From contig CALGJQ010000003.1 in the NCBI GenBank assembly GCA_937928545.1, forward strand, positions 1-64,000: a stretch of DNA of 64,000 nucleotides, written 5' to 3'. Origin of the DNA: an uncultured Verrucomicrobiales bacterium. Lineage in GTDB: Bacteria; Verrucomicrobiota; Verrucomicrobiia; Verrucomicrobiales; Akkermansiaceae. Below the pieces are notes generated by a model. It was not told the origin of the DNA. It saw only the letters and a list, made by a program, of their open reading frames with translations, and made no database searches. Position 1 is the first letter of the stretch. Each line of letters starts with the position of its first letter. The position numbers and the translations under genes were made by a program. Positions 26,743 to 36,032 of this stretch are shown piece by piece.

Positions 26743-27654
26743 TTAACCTTTCTTGGGCGGAAACTTGAGAAAAACCTTATACTTATCAGGAACTTTCTCC
26801 CCTGCCCCGAGGACTTTGTCCCAGAGCTTCAGAAGAGAAGTCGCCTCCTTGATCAGCGCGGCACCATTGGAATCATCGCTGTAATCTTCCGTAGGATAGA
26901 GCTTCATCGCCAACTGCACATCCTTATGATTCAGGAGAATCCGCAAGCAGTTCTCAGCTGACTTTCGGGTGATCTCTTCAGAGGCGGAGAAATCTGCCAC
27001 GAAGGCATTGTTATAAGCGATCAAGGCATCAGACCACTTCTCCATCCCCTCAAGCGCGAGGCCATGGCAGTAAGCGATTTGCGCGCGGAGGCTCCCGGGA
27101 AGTTTCCGAGTGCGCCACTTGTCATCGCTCGCGATGGAATCGAGACGCGGCCATGCTTTCCCCCGCACGGTATCCCAAAAGACGCTATACAGTTCATATT
27201 GCACCTTATGGTTTTCCTGAAGGAGGTTACCGGCTTGAAAAGTCGCGACCTTAGCATTGAGCGCCTCGAGATCTTCTAAACGGCGGAAGCACTCAAGTTG
27301 ATAGAAGCCTGCAAGCGTAGATGGATTGCCGGGGATTTCATCCACTTTACTATAAGCCTTTTCCACTGCGGCAAACTTGGTGGCGGCATCTTTGTAGTTG
27401 CGGCTTTTGTAGAGTTCTAGGGCTTCGGTGAATTCCGGAGGCTGCACGAAGTAAACGGTCGCATTACTACGACTCTGTTTACGGCTCACGGTCGATTTTT
27501 CCGTTTCGCGCCAGAGGAAGTTCGTCTTGTCAGCCGCGATCATGAGACCATTAAAGGTGTCTTTTTCAGTGATGACGAGAATACGAGGCTCAGCAGCGAA
27601 GAGAGAACTCAGCGAGCTGGAGAGAACAAGGGCGGAGGTGAGAATATTTTTCAT
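26743..27654 (-). CDS. Secreted TPR-like protein, last gene of the ExbBD operon
   Basis: Signal peptide KNILTSALVLSSSLSSLFA. The mature protein has a short beta region (PRILVITEKDTFNGLMIA) and then helical pairs with TPR character (EALELYKSRNYKDAATKFAA, QIAYCHGLALEGMEKWSDAL, IAYNNAFVADF). 303 residues. It lies 39 bp downstream of the 1000-residue TPR protein and is probably cotranscribed with it and the ExbB/ExbD genes. It likely works in the periplasm with them, perhaps as a second partner of the complex; this is inferred from order only. Confidence 0.75.
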   Translation of the reverse strand: MKNILTSALVLSSSLSSLFAAEPRILVITEKDTFNGLMIAADKTNFLWRETEKSTVSRKQSRSNATVYFVQPPEFTEALELYKSRNYKDAATKFAAVEKAYSKVDEIPGNPSTLAGFYQLECFRRLEDLEALNAKVATFQAGNLLQENHKVQYELYSVFWDTVRGKAWPRLDSIASDDKWRTRKLPGSLRAQIAYCHGLALEGMEKWSDALIAYNNAFVADFSASEEITRKSAENCLRILLNHKDVQLAMKLYPTEDYSDDSNGAALIKEATSLLKLWDKVLGAGEKVPDKYKVFLKFPPKKG

Positions 27655-27693
27655 GTCTGTGATTTCAGTTTGTTATTTGTCTTCTCGGTCGTC

Positions 27694-30600
27694 TTATTTC
27701 TTCTCCTCTTCCACGACTGTGGTGGTTTCGGAGTTTGCTTCGTATTCCTCCATCAGCTCAGCGACTTCATCACGAAGTGCGCGCTCGTCTGTGGTGGCCT
27801 TGTTGGCAGCATTTTCGGTGAGCTTGATGTATTCATAACCTTTTTCGTAGGCAAACTGCTTATCGCTCTTACCGCTCTTGTTCGTTCCCCCTCGGGACCA
27901 AAGGATTTCCATCCAGCGCTTCATCGCAGGAGCTGAGTAGCGAATCGCTCCCATACTGGAACTCCAAATTGCTTGGTAAGAAACGAGCGCATCATCAACT
28001 CGACCGGCCTTGTCGTGAGCAGCTCCGAGGAGCATGCGAGCCTGAACCTTGTATTGGCGATACTTCTGGTTGTTGATGTATTCAGTCGCCGCCGCAACGG
28101 CCTTATCATACTGACCAGAGTCGGCGTAGATCGAGGCGGTGAGGTAAGAAGCCTCTTCTTTCTCAGATTGCTCATCAGAGTCATCAATCACGCGCTTGAG
28201 CAGCGTGATCGCTTCATCTTTCTGAGCTCGGGTGCCCCTGGCATTCACATCAGCGAGTCCAAAGATCGCGGCAAACTTATGGGACTGATCACTGGTGCGA
28301 CCCAGCGCTTCCTTGTAGTAAATCCGAGCCATCTCAGGCTGGGAGGTATTCTTACGAATGAAGTTTCCAACCTTTACGAGGATGAAGTTGGAAAGATCCG
28401 CGGGCTTGAAGTCGTCACGGAGCTCTTTGAAGAGAACATCAATGCGAGCCTTGGCATCACGCGCGGTGCTTTCGTTCTTCTCTTTATCCGCCGTGGAGAG
28501 AACACCTTCAAAGACATCGATAATCGCGATTCGTAAAAGCGCTCGGGTCGCCATGTCGCGGGAGTCGATACGCGGGAAGGCGTAGTAATGATCCTTCAAT
28601 TGATCAGGACTATGATCGACGAGGTATTCATCGGTGTAAGAACCAATTGCTTCTTCCAAACCGGGAGTGCCGGGAATCTTAGAGAGATCAGCGATCACTC
28701 CTTGGAGACGTTCGAGAGCCTCATCGATTTTTCCGACCTTGCGCATTCCGGGGATTCCCGCAACTGCGACCTTGGCCTTGAAGGGTGAGTCAGCACCATA
28801 CTTGTCCCAGAACTTCGTGTAGTACGGAACGGCTTCCTCGACACGAGGATTCTCTTCTTTGCCGATTTTTTCCTTACCGATCAAAGCGGTGAGATAGAAG
28901 AGACACTCACCAGAAACGAGGTCGTTTTTCTTCTGCTCGGAGAGCGCGAGAGCTTTAAGGTAGTATTCCTCTGCCTCGGCTGGCTTCTTAAGACCTTCGA
29001 GGACGTTCCCTTTCAAGGCGAGGGCTTGCTCCATTACCGAAACGCCGGGGAACTCGGTCTCAACGCGAGTGACCTGAGTGTAGGCATCTTCTAACTCGTT
29101 CTCTGCATAGTGACAGTTGGCACGGTCGAAGAGGGCGAAGGGGAAGTAGAGGTTCGTCTTAGGATCAGGATATTCTTTCAGGAAAGCATCGAGAAGGCCG
29201 GCCGACTTCGTCCATTCTTGAAGACGGGAGTAGTTTGCGGCGTGGAAATATGAGGCGGCTTGCACGCGAAGTTTATCAGCATCTTTGCTCTTCTTGTAAG
29301 TGGCGACGTATTGATCAAGGAGACCCTGCGCGTCGACAAACTGGGCGAGGTAATGCTTACTTCCACCGAGAACAAAGAGGCAGATATCGTGCTGCTTCGA
29401 GGGCTTGGTGAGGGTTGGCAACATGGGCTCGGCGACTTCGACACATTTGTCATACTCTCCATTGAAGAAGAGGCTGGTCAACATCATGCGGCGGACTTCG
29501 GGAACATGCTTACTCTCAGGGAAGTCCTTCAAGAAGATGCTGCCGTATCGCTCCGTGGTGAAGACTTCACCAATGATGGCTGAGGTGCGAACGAGGTTGT
29601 AGAGATTCGTTTCACGACGCGGAGTGACTTTTCCATCAAGGAAGATTTTGGCATTCGGGAAGTAGAGTTCGAGTTGCTCGTAGACTGCGAAGGCTCCACG
29701 GGTGTTTCCGTTTTCTTCGTGAAGAACGGCGGTATTCAAATAAGCGTAGACCTCATTGACCTTACCAAGCTTATCGGCTTTCTCGAGATCGGTGAGACTT
29801 TGACTCAGGTCTGCTTTTTTCACAACCATCGATCCATCACGGATGGTGCGCTCATGCTTACCGACCATGGCGAGGCGAGCCTGGATATCATCAATCGCGG
29901 CAACGGTGCTGGGAACGAGGGCATAAAGCTCGAAGGTCGAGCGGATCATCTCGGCGGAGCGCGCATCTTGAGCGAGCTTCATGAAAAGAGGAGAGAACTC
30001 GTGGGCTTCGAAGGGCTCGAGCTTGATGTGAGCGCGATTCTTGGCGAGGAAGTCGAGAAGAGCATTCTCGTCTTTCTTTTCGATCACGGCGGCAACCATG
30101 ACATTGAAGGCGGCCATGATTCCCTTGTTGGGAGTTGGGAAAGAGACTTTTCCTTTGATTGCGGTTTCAAGGTAGCCGTTGCCCTCTGAGACCTTCTTCA
30201 ACTTGTAGTGGTTGATCGCCATGTTGATATAGAAGACTCCTTTTTCGTAGCGGTCGCGGTTTGGGTCGCGCTCCGCGAGGAACTTTTTATACATGCGAAT
30301 GGAAACAGCCCATTCTTCGGCGCCCTTCGCGGCGTGACCCCACATGAGGAGAGCCTTTTTATTATACATGTTGTTGGAAGGAGCCTGCCCTTCCTTGGGC
30401 TTCACGTTTTTGTATTTGGTGTAGCACTTTTCGAACGACTTCATGGCGTCGTCATACATTCCAAGCTTCACTTCGCAGTAACCGCGATGATACCAGAACC
30501 AACCGAAACGAGGGCCGAAGAGTTGGAGGGCGCGCTTGTCGAAAGTATTCGTTGCTCGGGTGAGAACGGCGTGAGCTTCAGGCCATTTCCCGGCCTTCAT

Positions 30601-30720
30601 ATTATTAAGGGACTCCTTGTGCATGTCGGCGAGAGCCTGAGCGTGCACCGGAGCGCAAAAGGCGCAGAGCGCAAGTAGGACGATGCCAAAGGAGCGGCGG
30701 ATCGAGGTGATTGATTTCAT
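27694..30720 (-). CDS. Large secreted tetratricopeptide-repeat protein
   Basis: The ATG at 30720 is chosen because it starts a clear signal peptide (RRSFGIVLLALCAFCAPVHA); longer frames to 30783 put a Pro-rich leader before it. The remaining about 980 residues are nearly all helical with recurrent TPR-like pairs (GWFWYHRGYCEVKLGMYDDA, FYINMAINHYKLKKVSEGN, LYFPFALFDRANCHYAENEL). The C-terminus is very acidic/basic (VVEEEKK). It is encoded directly after ExbB, ExbD and ExbD. In Verrucomicrobia and Planctomycetes such TPR proteins often take the place of TonB beside ExbBD, so it is probably the periplasmic effector or scaffold of the motor; its target is unknown. Confidence 0.82.
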   Translation of the reverse strand: MKSITSIRRSFGIVLLALCAFCAPVHAQALADMHKESLNNMKAGKWPEAHAVLTRATNTFDKRALQLFGPRFGWFWYHRGYCEVKLGMYDDAMKSFEKCYTKYKNVKPKEGQAPSNNMYNKKALLMWGHAAKGAEEWAVSIRMYKKFLAERDPNRDRYEKGVFYINMAINHYKLKKVSEGNGYLETAIKGKVSFPTPNKGIMAAFNVMVAAVIEKKDENALLDFLAKNRAHIKLEPFEAHEFSPLFMKLAQDARSAEMIRSTFELYALVPSTVAAIDDIQARLAMVGKHERTIRDGSMVVKKADLSQSLTDLEKADKLGKVNEVYAYLNTAVLHEENGNTRGAFAVYEQLELYFPNAKIFLDGKVTPRRETNLYNLVRTSAIIGEVFTTERYGSIFLKDFPESKHVPEVRRMMLTSLFFNGEYDKCVEVAEPMLPTLTKPSKQHDICLFVLGGSKHYLAQFVDAQGLLDQYVATYKKSKDADKLRVQAASYFHAANYSRLQEWTKSAGLLDAFLKEYPDPKTNLYFPFALFDRANCHYAENELEDAYTQVTRVETEFPGVSVMEQALALKGNVLEGLKKPAEAEEYYLKALALSEQKKNDLVSGECLFYLTALIGKEKIGKEENPRVEEAVPYYTKFWDKYGADSPFKAKVAVAGIPGMRKVGKIDEALERLQGVIADLSKIPGTPGLEEAIGSYTDEYLVDHSPDQLKDHYYAFPRIDSRDMATRALLRIAIIDVFEGVLSTADKEKNESTARDAKARIDVLFKELRDDFKPADLSNFILVKVGNFIRKNTSQPEMARIYYKEALGRTSDQSHKFAAIFGLADVNARGTRAQKDEAITLLKRVIDDSDEQSEKEEASYLTASIYADSGQYDKAVAAATEYINNQKYRQYKVQARMLLGAAHDKAGRVDDALVSYQAIWSSSMGAIRYSAPAMKRWMEILWSRGGTNKSGKSDKQFAYEKGYEYIKLTENAANKATTDERALRDEVAELMEEYEANSETTTVVEEEKK

Positions 30721-30858
30721 GTTTTGGTGTGGAGGTGTTTGTTTTTCAGAAAAGAAAGGCTGAGGGCTTGGCCAGCCCATCAACCTTTCCGGTTAAGTGT
30801 TGAGACGATTTTAAGGAGTGATTTCTTAGGCTTTTCGACTGAAGAAATCCCGATGACT

Positions 30859-31332
30859 TTAGCCCTCGGAGTCGTTAATATCGGTGAAGGTAATTTCCGT
30901 AATACCGGCACCCGCGAGAGCATTGAGAACATCAATGACTCTTTGTTGGACCGCATCACCTGCGACGCGAATCTGAACAAGAGCCTTCTGACTCGAGGTA
31001 TCCGCGACACTTTTATGAAGTTCGAGACGCGGAGTGAGGTTCGTTAACTCACGAGCATCGGAATCCGACTCGATCAGCTCGACCACTCCGGTCTCTCCTT
31101 TGAGGGAGATATTGCCATTCCCCTCAAGGAGAATGAGCATGGGAGCGAGATCTGGTGGTGTTTCCGAAGGTGAAGTGGAGGGCAGCGAGGTGCTTAGCTC
31201 CTGCTCTTTCTTGACAATCTGGGAGGTGACCAAGAAGTAGATGAGGAGGAGGAAACAGACATCAATCAGAGAAGAGATGTCCAAACCTGGTTCATCTTCC
31301 TCGGGTGCCTGCATTTTCTTGTGACGAGCCAT
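30859..31332 (-). CDS. exbD: ExbD/TolR-family biopolymer transport protein (second copy)
   Basis: 157 residues with a short cytoplasmic N-terminus, one transmembrane helix at about 24-37 (VCFLLLIYFLVTS) preceded by the proton-relay aspartate in SSLIDVC (D24), and a periplasmic domain ending in ALAGAGITEITFTD, typical of ExbD. It differs markedly from the other ExbD gene 33 bp upstream, so the two are not recent duplicates and may form a heteromeric stator with the ExbB protein. The following TPR gene starts 138 bp downstream. Confidence 0.9.
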   Translation of the reverse strand: MARHKKMQAPEEDEPGLDISSLIDVCFLLLIYFLVTSQIVKKEQELSTSLPSTSPSETPPDLAPMLILLEGNGNISLKGETGVVELIESDSDARELTNLTPRLELHKSVADTSSQKALVQIRVAGDAVQQRVIDVLNALAGAGITEITFTDINDSEG

Positions 31333-31365
31333 GAGATAGTTCTATTTATGAAAGTTAACGGAGGA

Positions 31366-31815
31366 TTATTCCTTGTTGTAGGCACCGTAGGCTAGCTGAT
31401 CAACTCCAGCGATGGCGCCGGCTTTGATGGCCCGCTGGCAGTATTTAAATTCAGCACGCTTGTCAGCACGGATGTGAAGGACCGGGGTGTTACCCACCGC
31501 CTTAATCTTGTCCTTCTCTTCTTCGATATACTCGGCAAGAAGTTCCTTATTCTCGAAAGTGAGATTGGTGTCTTCGGCGAGGAAGAGACCGTCTTCGCGG
31601 ATATTCACGACGATCTTTCCGTGGACGGACTTCGCAGGTCGGCCATTACTGGCGATTGGCGGCTGAACGTCTTGGTCGATTTTGATCGTCCTAGGATTGG
31701 AGACAACAAGGAAGAAGAGGAGGAGCAGGAAGACCATGTCAATCATGGGTGACATGTCCATTTCGGCGCTTTCGCCTTCTTCTTTGTTTACGGCGCGTAA
31801 TCTATTGGAAGCCAT
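31366..31815 (-). CDS. exbD: ExbD/TolR-family biopolymer transport protein (first copy)
   Basis: 149 residues, single transmembrane helix at about 27-39 (MVFLLLLFFLVVS) with the conserved aspartate in SPMIDMVF (D26), and a periplasmic domain with VLHIRADKRAEFKYCQRAIK, the classical ExbD C-terminal signature. It lies 66 bp downstream of the ExbB-type gene and 33 bp upstream of another ExbD. Together with ExbB it should convert proton flow into movement of the periplasmic partner. Confidence 0.93.
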   Translation of the reverse strand: MASNRLRAVNKEEGESAEMDMSPMIDMVFLLLLFFLVVSNPRTIKIDQDVQPPIASNGRPAKSVHGKIVVNIREDGLFLAEDTNLTFENKELLAEYIEEEKDKIKAVGNTPVLHIRADKRAEFKYCQRAIKAGAIAGVDQLAYGAYNKE

Positions 31816-31881
31816 TGGATTCTTTAGGTGCTTTGAGGTTCAACGAGGGAGGGAAGGACGGAGCCCTTCCCCTCCGATGGG

Positions 31882-32670
31882 TTAAACGGCAATCCCTTCA
31901 GGAATCTTAGCAAGATGTGCATCCGCATTCACAGTTTGAATCGATGCGTTGATGAGATTCTCAGCAGTTCCGTGACAATCAGCAACGAGGGCATTGAAGC
32001 GGTTCTTGAAGAAGAAGTAGGCGAAGAGAGAAAGGATCGCGACGACCAGTCCCCACATCGTGGTGAGAAGAGCGATCGAAATGTCACCCGCAAGAGCGGA
32101 GGGATCTGCTCCGGCGTTTTCACCCAAAGTGGCAAACGCGGCGATCATACCAAAAACGGTTCCGAAGAGACCCATCATTGGAGCGGCTTGAGCTACGAGA
32201 GAGAGAAGAGAGATGAAGGTCATCTGCTTGCGGGTCTCATTAATCGAGAAGTCCGCGATGGCGTCCTCGACGTGGTCACGGCCGAGGTCCTCGGGGCGGG
32301 TCGCGTCGATGTTGGGAAGAGAGTAAGCCATCATACGTCCGAGGTAGGAAGGATGAGAAGCAGAGAGCTCAATCGCGGAGCGCACACGGCAATTCGTCAT
32401 GTGATCGAGGAGAGCTGCTTTGAGGTCATCGGGAGCGAACTTCGCCTTGGTGAGGTTCATAAAGTTAAAGACCGTCAAACTAATCAAGGAAAGGAGACCA
32501 ACGGCCACAATGAAGATGGTGAGTGGTCCGCCTTCGAGAAGGTATTTATCGAGAGCGTTTTTTTCACTAGCGGTTGTTTCCTGCGCGAAGGCTGGGGTAG
32601 CGGCTAGAAGTGAAAAGGCGCTACATACGAACAATCCTTTAGCGGTGTGGAACTTGGAACTGAGTGTCAT
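31882..32670 (-). CDS. exbB: MotA/TolQ/ExbB-family proton channel protein
   Basis: 262 residues. An N-terminal signal-like segment (GLFVCSAFSLLAATPAFA) precedes the first transmembrane helix (about 46-68), then a cytoplasmic loop and two further helices near 150-210 with the family signature SLVAQAAPMMGLFGTVFGMI and LLTTMWGLVVAILSLFAYFF. First gene of the operon exbB-exbD-exbD-TPR-TPR on the minus strand. It forms the proton channel of the motor. No TonB, TonB-dependent receptor, TolB or Pal gene is in the window, so the load is probably the TPR proteins. Confidence 0.93.
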   Translation of the reverse strand: MTLSSKFHTAKGLFVCSAFSLLAATPAFAQETTASEKNALDKYLLEGGPLTIFIVAVGLLSLISLTVFNFMNLTKAKFAPDDLKAALLDHMTNCRVRSAIELSASHPSYLGRMMAYSLPNIDATRPEDLGRDHVEDAIADFSINETRKQMTFISLLSLVAQAAPMMGLFGTVFGMIAAFATLGENAGADPSALAGDISIALLTTMWGLVVAILSLFAYFFFKNRFNALVADCHGTAENLINASIQTVNADAHLAKIPEGIAV

Positions 32671-32828
32671 GATTGGTTTTTAGGTGTCTGTTTAGTGCGA
32701 GACTGGCGGGCATTCTCAAAAGTGGAAACGATGAGTAAAGGAAGATTTCTCGATTCGGGCAAATTTAGTGAAAGAAGTCAGTCTTGACATAAGAACTCCC
32801 CCACCATTCCGAAGCTTAGAAGAGACTT

Positions 32829-33479
32829 TCACTTCTTGGTTTGAACAGCTGTTTTTCGCCTTGGGAACAAGGTCTTACAGATTTCGCAGACCATCCCATC
32901 GCACCCCCTCGCAGAGCAGTATTCGCGACCATAAAAGATGATCTGGAGATGCAGCTTATTCCAGTGCTCGCGGGGGAAGAGATTCTTTAAGTCTTCTTCA
33001 GTTCGTTGCACACTTTTGCCATTGGTGAGCTTCCAACGCTGGGCGAGACGATGGATGTGAGTATCCACCGGAAAGGCCGGAACGCCAAAAGCCTGAGCAA
33101 CGACTACCGAGGCCGTCTTGTGACCCACTCCGGGGAGCTCTTCTAAAGCTGCTAAATCATTCGGAACCTCCCCTCCGTGCTTCGCGACGAGGATCTCCGA
33201 TAAGCCCTGAATGGCGGTCGCTTTACGCGGGGCCAAGCCACAAGGGCGAACGATGGCGTCGATTTCAGCAACACTCAAATGACGCATCTTCTCGGCCGAA
33301 TCGGCGAGTTTAAAAAGCGCTGGGGTCACGATATTGACGCGAACGTCGGTGCATTGCGCAGAGAGAAGAACCGCGACTAGGAGCGTGAAGGGATTGCTGT
33401 GATCCAGAGGGACGGGCGTCTCAGGATAGAGTTCTTCGAGCCGTTTGAGGACATAATCAGCACGTTCTTGCTTCAGCAT
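32829..33479 (-). CDS. nth: Endonuclease III (DNA glycosylase/AP lyase)
   Basis: Removes oxidised pyrimidines in base excision repair. The helix-hairpin-helix LPGVGHKTASVVV carries the catalytic lysine (K121) and VDTHIHRL carries the catalytic aspartate (D139). The length of 216 residues is normal. The C-terminal iron-sulfur region is unusual: cysteines at 187, 192, 197 and 200 (YCSARGCDGMVCEIC) rather than the standard C-x6-C-x2-C-x5-C spacing, so the cluster is altered or lost. It stands alone between the ExbB operon and a 3D-domain lipoprotein gene. Confidence 0.92.
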   Translation of the reverse strand: MLKQERADYVLKRLEELYPETPVPLDHSNPFTLLVAVLLSAQCTDVRVNIVTPALFKLADSAEKMRHLSVAEIDAIVRPCGLAPRKATAIQGLSEILVAKHGGEVPNDLAALEELPGVGHKTASVVVAQAFGVPAFPVDTHIHRLAQRWKLTNGKSVQRTEEDLKNLFPREHWNKLHLQIIFYGREYCSARGCDGMVCEICKTLFPRRKTAVQTKK

Positions 33480-33514
33480 GCCTATCCCTGACTGATTGAG
33501 GACTTGGGGAAAAT

Positions 33515-33550
33515 AAAAAACCGGCCTCTTTGTGGAAAGAAGCCGGCTTT
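33515..33550 (-). terminator. Rho-independent terminator after the 3D-domain lipoprotein gene
   Basis: On the minus strand CCGGCTTCTTT pairs with AAAGAGGCCGG (one mismatch) around a 4-nt loop and is followed by six T. Confidence 0.8.
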
Positions 33551-33568
33551 GAAAGGAGGAAAAACGAT

Positions 33569-34264
33569 TTAGCGACTCGCAAACTTTTTAGTTTGGCCGG
33601 AATCAACCTTAGCCTTGGCGGCGTAATACATCTTACGGGTGTGTGAGTATTTCTTGCGACCACCCAAAATCTTAAGGGTCCGATCCCAATCACCCCACTG
33701 AATCACGGAGATTTCAGTTTTGCGAGTTCCCCAGCGGCGCATGGACCTGAGAGTAGGATGGTAAATATCAACAGTGTTGGTGCCCACGAGAGCAGAGCCG
33801 TAGTCATCGACGATGTAGGTATGAGGGAGCCCCTTCACCTTGAATTTGGTTCCAACGGGATAGCGAGACCAATCGGCGGCGGCACTGCGAACGCTTCCAT
33901 ATTTCAGGTTGGTGCCAATGGCATTCTTTCTCCCGTGGGCTCCGGGCTCATTCTCTTGGTGTGAGTAGGCCGTGGTGCGGACGTAACGTTGGCGATCGGC
34001 AAGCGAGTATGTCGGCATGCCATGTTTATCTTTGGAAAGCTTCGCACCAATTGCGATTGCCTCTTGAGAAGCTGGAACGGGAAGAAAGCCGTTGGAACTC
34101 TTCGCTTTCGAGAACGAGCTGGGAGTGGAGACGAGCTTAGACTTGGTTTTGCCGCTAGCGTGGATTCCGTTAGCTTTCGATTTAAAGGTCGAGGTTTCAA
34201 GCTCTCCGCAGCTGGAGAGAATGAAAAGACTGCAAAGTATACTGAACATTGGGAGGAGTTTCAT
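33569..34264 (-). CDS. 3D-domain lipoprotein
   Basis: The ATG at 34264 opens a lipoprotein signal KLLPMFSILCSLFILSSC (lipobox LSSC). After a Ser/Lys-rich linker the C-terminal half is a 3D domain of the MltA/Rpf-like double-psi barrel type: VRTTAYSHQENEPGA, VGTKFKVKGLPHTYIVDDYG and NTVDIYHP carry the three conserved aspartates. Proteins with this domain act on or bind peptidoglycan, often as lytic transglycosylases. 231 residues. A single-gene unit with its own terminator at 33515. Confidence 0.85.
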   Translation of the reverse strand: MKLLPMFSILCSLFILSSCGELETSTFKSKANGIHASGKTKSKLVSTPSSFSKAKSSNGFLPVPASQEAIAIGAKLSKDKHGMPTYSLADRQRYVRTTAYSHQENEPGAHGRKNAIGTNLKYGSVRSAAADWSRYPVGTKFKVKGLPHTYIVDDYGSALVGTNTVDIYHPTLRSMRRWGTRKTEISVIQWGDWDRTLKILGGRKKYSHTRKMYYAAKAKVDSGQTKKFASR

Positions 34265-34402
34265 GGGTCGGTTTGCGTAAGGCTCATTGCTTCGCACAGC
34301 GATTCCGTGCGACGAAATAAGGCTACTTGTCTAGGGCTTTTCGGAAAATACTCAAACTGATTTTGTAACGGCAAAGTTGAATATTTATGATCAAAGAACA
34401 AA

Positions 34403-34432
34403 AAAAACGGCGATCCGAAGACCGCCGTTTTT
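34403..34432 (-). terminator. Rho-independent terminator after the MFS gene
   Basis: AAAAACGGCG and CGCCGTTTTT pair around a short loop, with A and T runs on both sides; on the minus strand it follows the MFS transporter stop at 34461. Confidence 0.85.
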
Positions 34433-34460
34433 GCTGAATTTTAGCGAAACAACTTAACCA

Positions 34461-36032
34461 TTAATGATCTGCAGCCTGAACTGCTTTGTAACCTCCTCTG
34501 CTCTTGAAGTAGAAGACAAGTGCAAGGAAAGCGATCAACATGAAGACAGGAAGAACAGCGATCCGAGCGAGAGCTTTCTGCTCTGAAGGTTTTTCGACTT
34601 CTTCGACCTTTGCCTGTTGCTCTTCCGGCAAGGTTTTGACCTTTTCATGATCAATCGCTTGATAAGAACCGAGGATGTAGTTGTCGGTCTTAGAAATCTC
34701 TTCGTAGACACCGGGAACAGCCTTTTCAATCTCAGCCTGAGTCGTTTTAGCAGTCTGAGCCCCGATCCAAGGACCACCGATAATTCCGACAGTCAACATA
34801 CCGATGCCAGCGATCGCATTAAGCGTAAGCGCTCCTCCCTTCGGAAACTGCTCAGCAACAACTCCCAACATTGTTGGCCAAAAGAAGGTCTTTCCGACGG
34901 CATAAAGTCCAGCTGCTGCAAAAATGACAACCAAGCCTTGCGCACTAGAGAGCCAAAACAGACCAATCACCGCCAAAGTGGCACAGATCGAGAGAAGGCC
35001 AAGAGGTCCAAACTTATTAATGATCGGCCCCGCAAAGAAACGAAGTCCACACATGATCGCCGAGGTGTAGATCAAAACCCACAGACCATTAAAACCTTCT
35101 GCCATCAGAGGAGCCTGCATTAAGCCAGTAATGGCTTCATCGGTTCCAAGCTCGGTCGTAGCAAGGGGCATCATGATCAAGCAGAGGAAGATGAGGAGCG
35201 GACGTCCAAGACTCTTACAATAGATTCCGTAAGCGGCAACTGATGCCACAATCGCAATGACAGTAATTGCAGTAGTCCACCAGGCGAAGATCTGCTCAAG
35301 CTGCATAAAGACGAGACCAAAAGCGATCAACGCCCCGATAATTCCAAATTCAGCAAGCATCTCACGATAACTCACACCAGACGCAACACGCTCGTTGACT
35401 GGGAATTTCACTTTAATAAGCATCACAAGATAAACGACAGCTGGAAGAGCGATCATGTAAACCAAAACACGCCAATCAGCAGCAACCTGAGAACCAAGCG
35501 CAAGAGTAATAAGTCCACCAATCACCAAGCCACCGGGCCAGCCCGCGTGAAGAATGTTGAGCCACTTTGTTTTGTCCTTACTAAACATGGTGGCGACAAC
35601 CGGATTGATAAAGGCTTCAACGGTGCCGTTTCCAAGCCCGAGAATGATGGAACCTGCTACGAGGTAATTGTAGGCAGAAGCTTGGGCTGTTTTTAGTGCT
35701 TCGCCGGTCAGAGCTTCGCCTCCGGGGTTGATGACTGAATAAGCCATAAGAGCTAAAACTGCGTAGAGGCAGTAGCAGACAAAACTGAAGATCATTGCGA
35801 TCCGGTAACCAATCTTGTCGATGACAAGACTGAATACGATGATTGAGATCGCGAAGGGCCAAATTCCATGTCCAAAGAGAACCTTGGATTGCACTCCATC
35901 CAGCCCGAAAGCAGCGGGCCAGAGAGATGGGTCATTCACAAGGAAGGCCCTTGTGATGAATGCGAATGCCGTCGTGATCAGCGCGATAAAACAGCCCCAA
36001 AAAAGAGCCATGCTAGGTTTTTCGTTACTCAT
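34461..36032 (-). CDS. Major facilitator superfamily transporter
   Basis: 523 residues with about twelve hydrophobic helices, in two groups with N- and C-terminal halves (ALFWGCFIALITTAFAFITR, VVIFAAAGLYAVGKTFFWP). The helix GSIILGLGNGTVEAFINPVV and the loop HAGWPGGLVIGG resemble sugar or nucleoside MFS carriers of this phylum. A long periplasmic or cytoplasmic loop near residues 440-480 is Lys/Glu-rich. The substrate is not evident. Codons are less C-rich than in the first 20 kb. It is bounded by terminators on both sides, so it is monocistronic. Confidence 0.88.
   Translation of the reverse strand: MSNEKPSMALFWGCFIALITTAFAFITRAFLVNDPSLWPAAFGLDGVQSKVLFGHGIWPFAISIIVFSLVIDKIGYRIAMIFSFVCYCLYAVLALMAYSVINPGGEALTGEALKTAQASAYNYLVAGSIILGLGNGTVEAFINPVVATMFSKDKTKWLNILHAGWPGGLVIGGLITLALGSQVAADWRVLVYMIALPAVVYLVMLIKVKFPVNERVASGVSYREMLAEFGIIGALIAFGLVFMQLEQIFAWWTTAITVIAIVASVAAYGIYCKSLGRPLLIFLCLIMMPLATTELGTDEAITGLMQAPLMAEGFNGLWVLIYTSAIMCGLRFFAGPIINKFGPLGLLSICATLAVIGLFWLSSAQGLVVIFAAAGLYAVGKTFFWPTMLGVVAEQFPKGGALTLNAIAGIGMLTVGIIGGPWIGAQTAKTTQAEIEKAVPGVYEEISKTDNYILGSYQAIDHEKVKTLPEEQQAKVEEVEKPSEQKALARIAVLPVFMLIAFLALVFYFKSRGGYKAVQAADH

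Noticed and set aside
31915-32607. Plus-strand open frame opposite exbB (230 codons)
   Set aside because: The minus strand carries the complete ExbB family signature; the plus-strand frame has no recognisable domain and no plausible start context.
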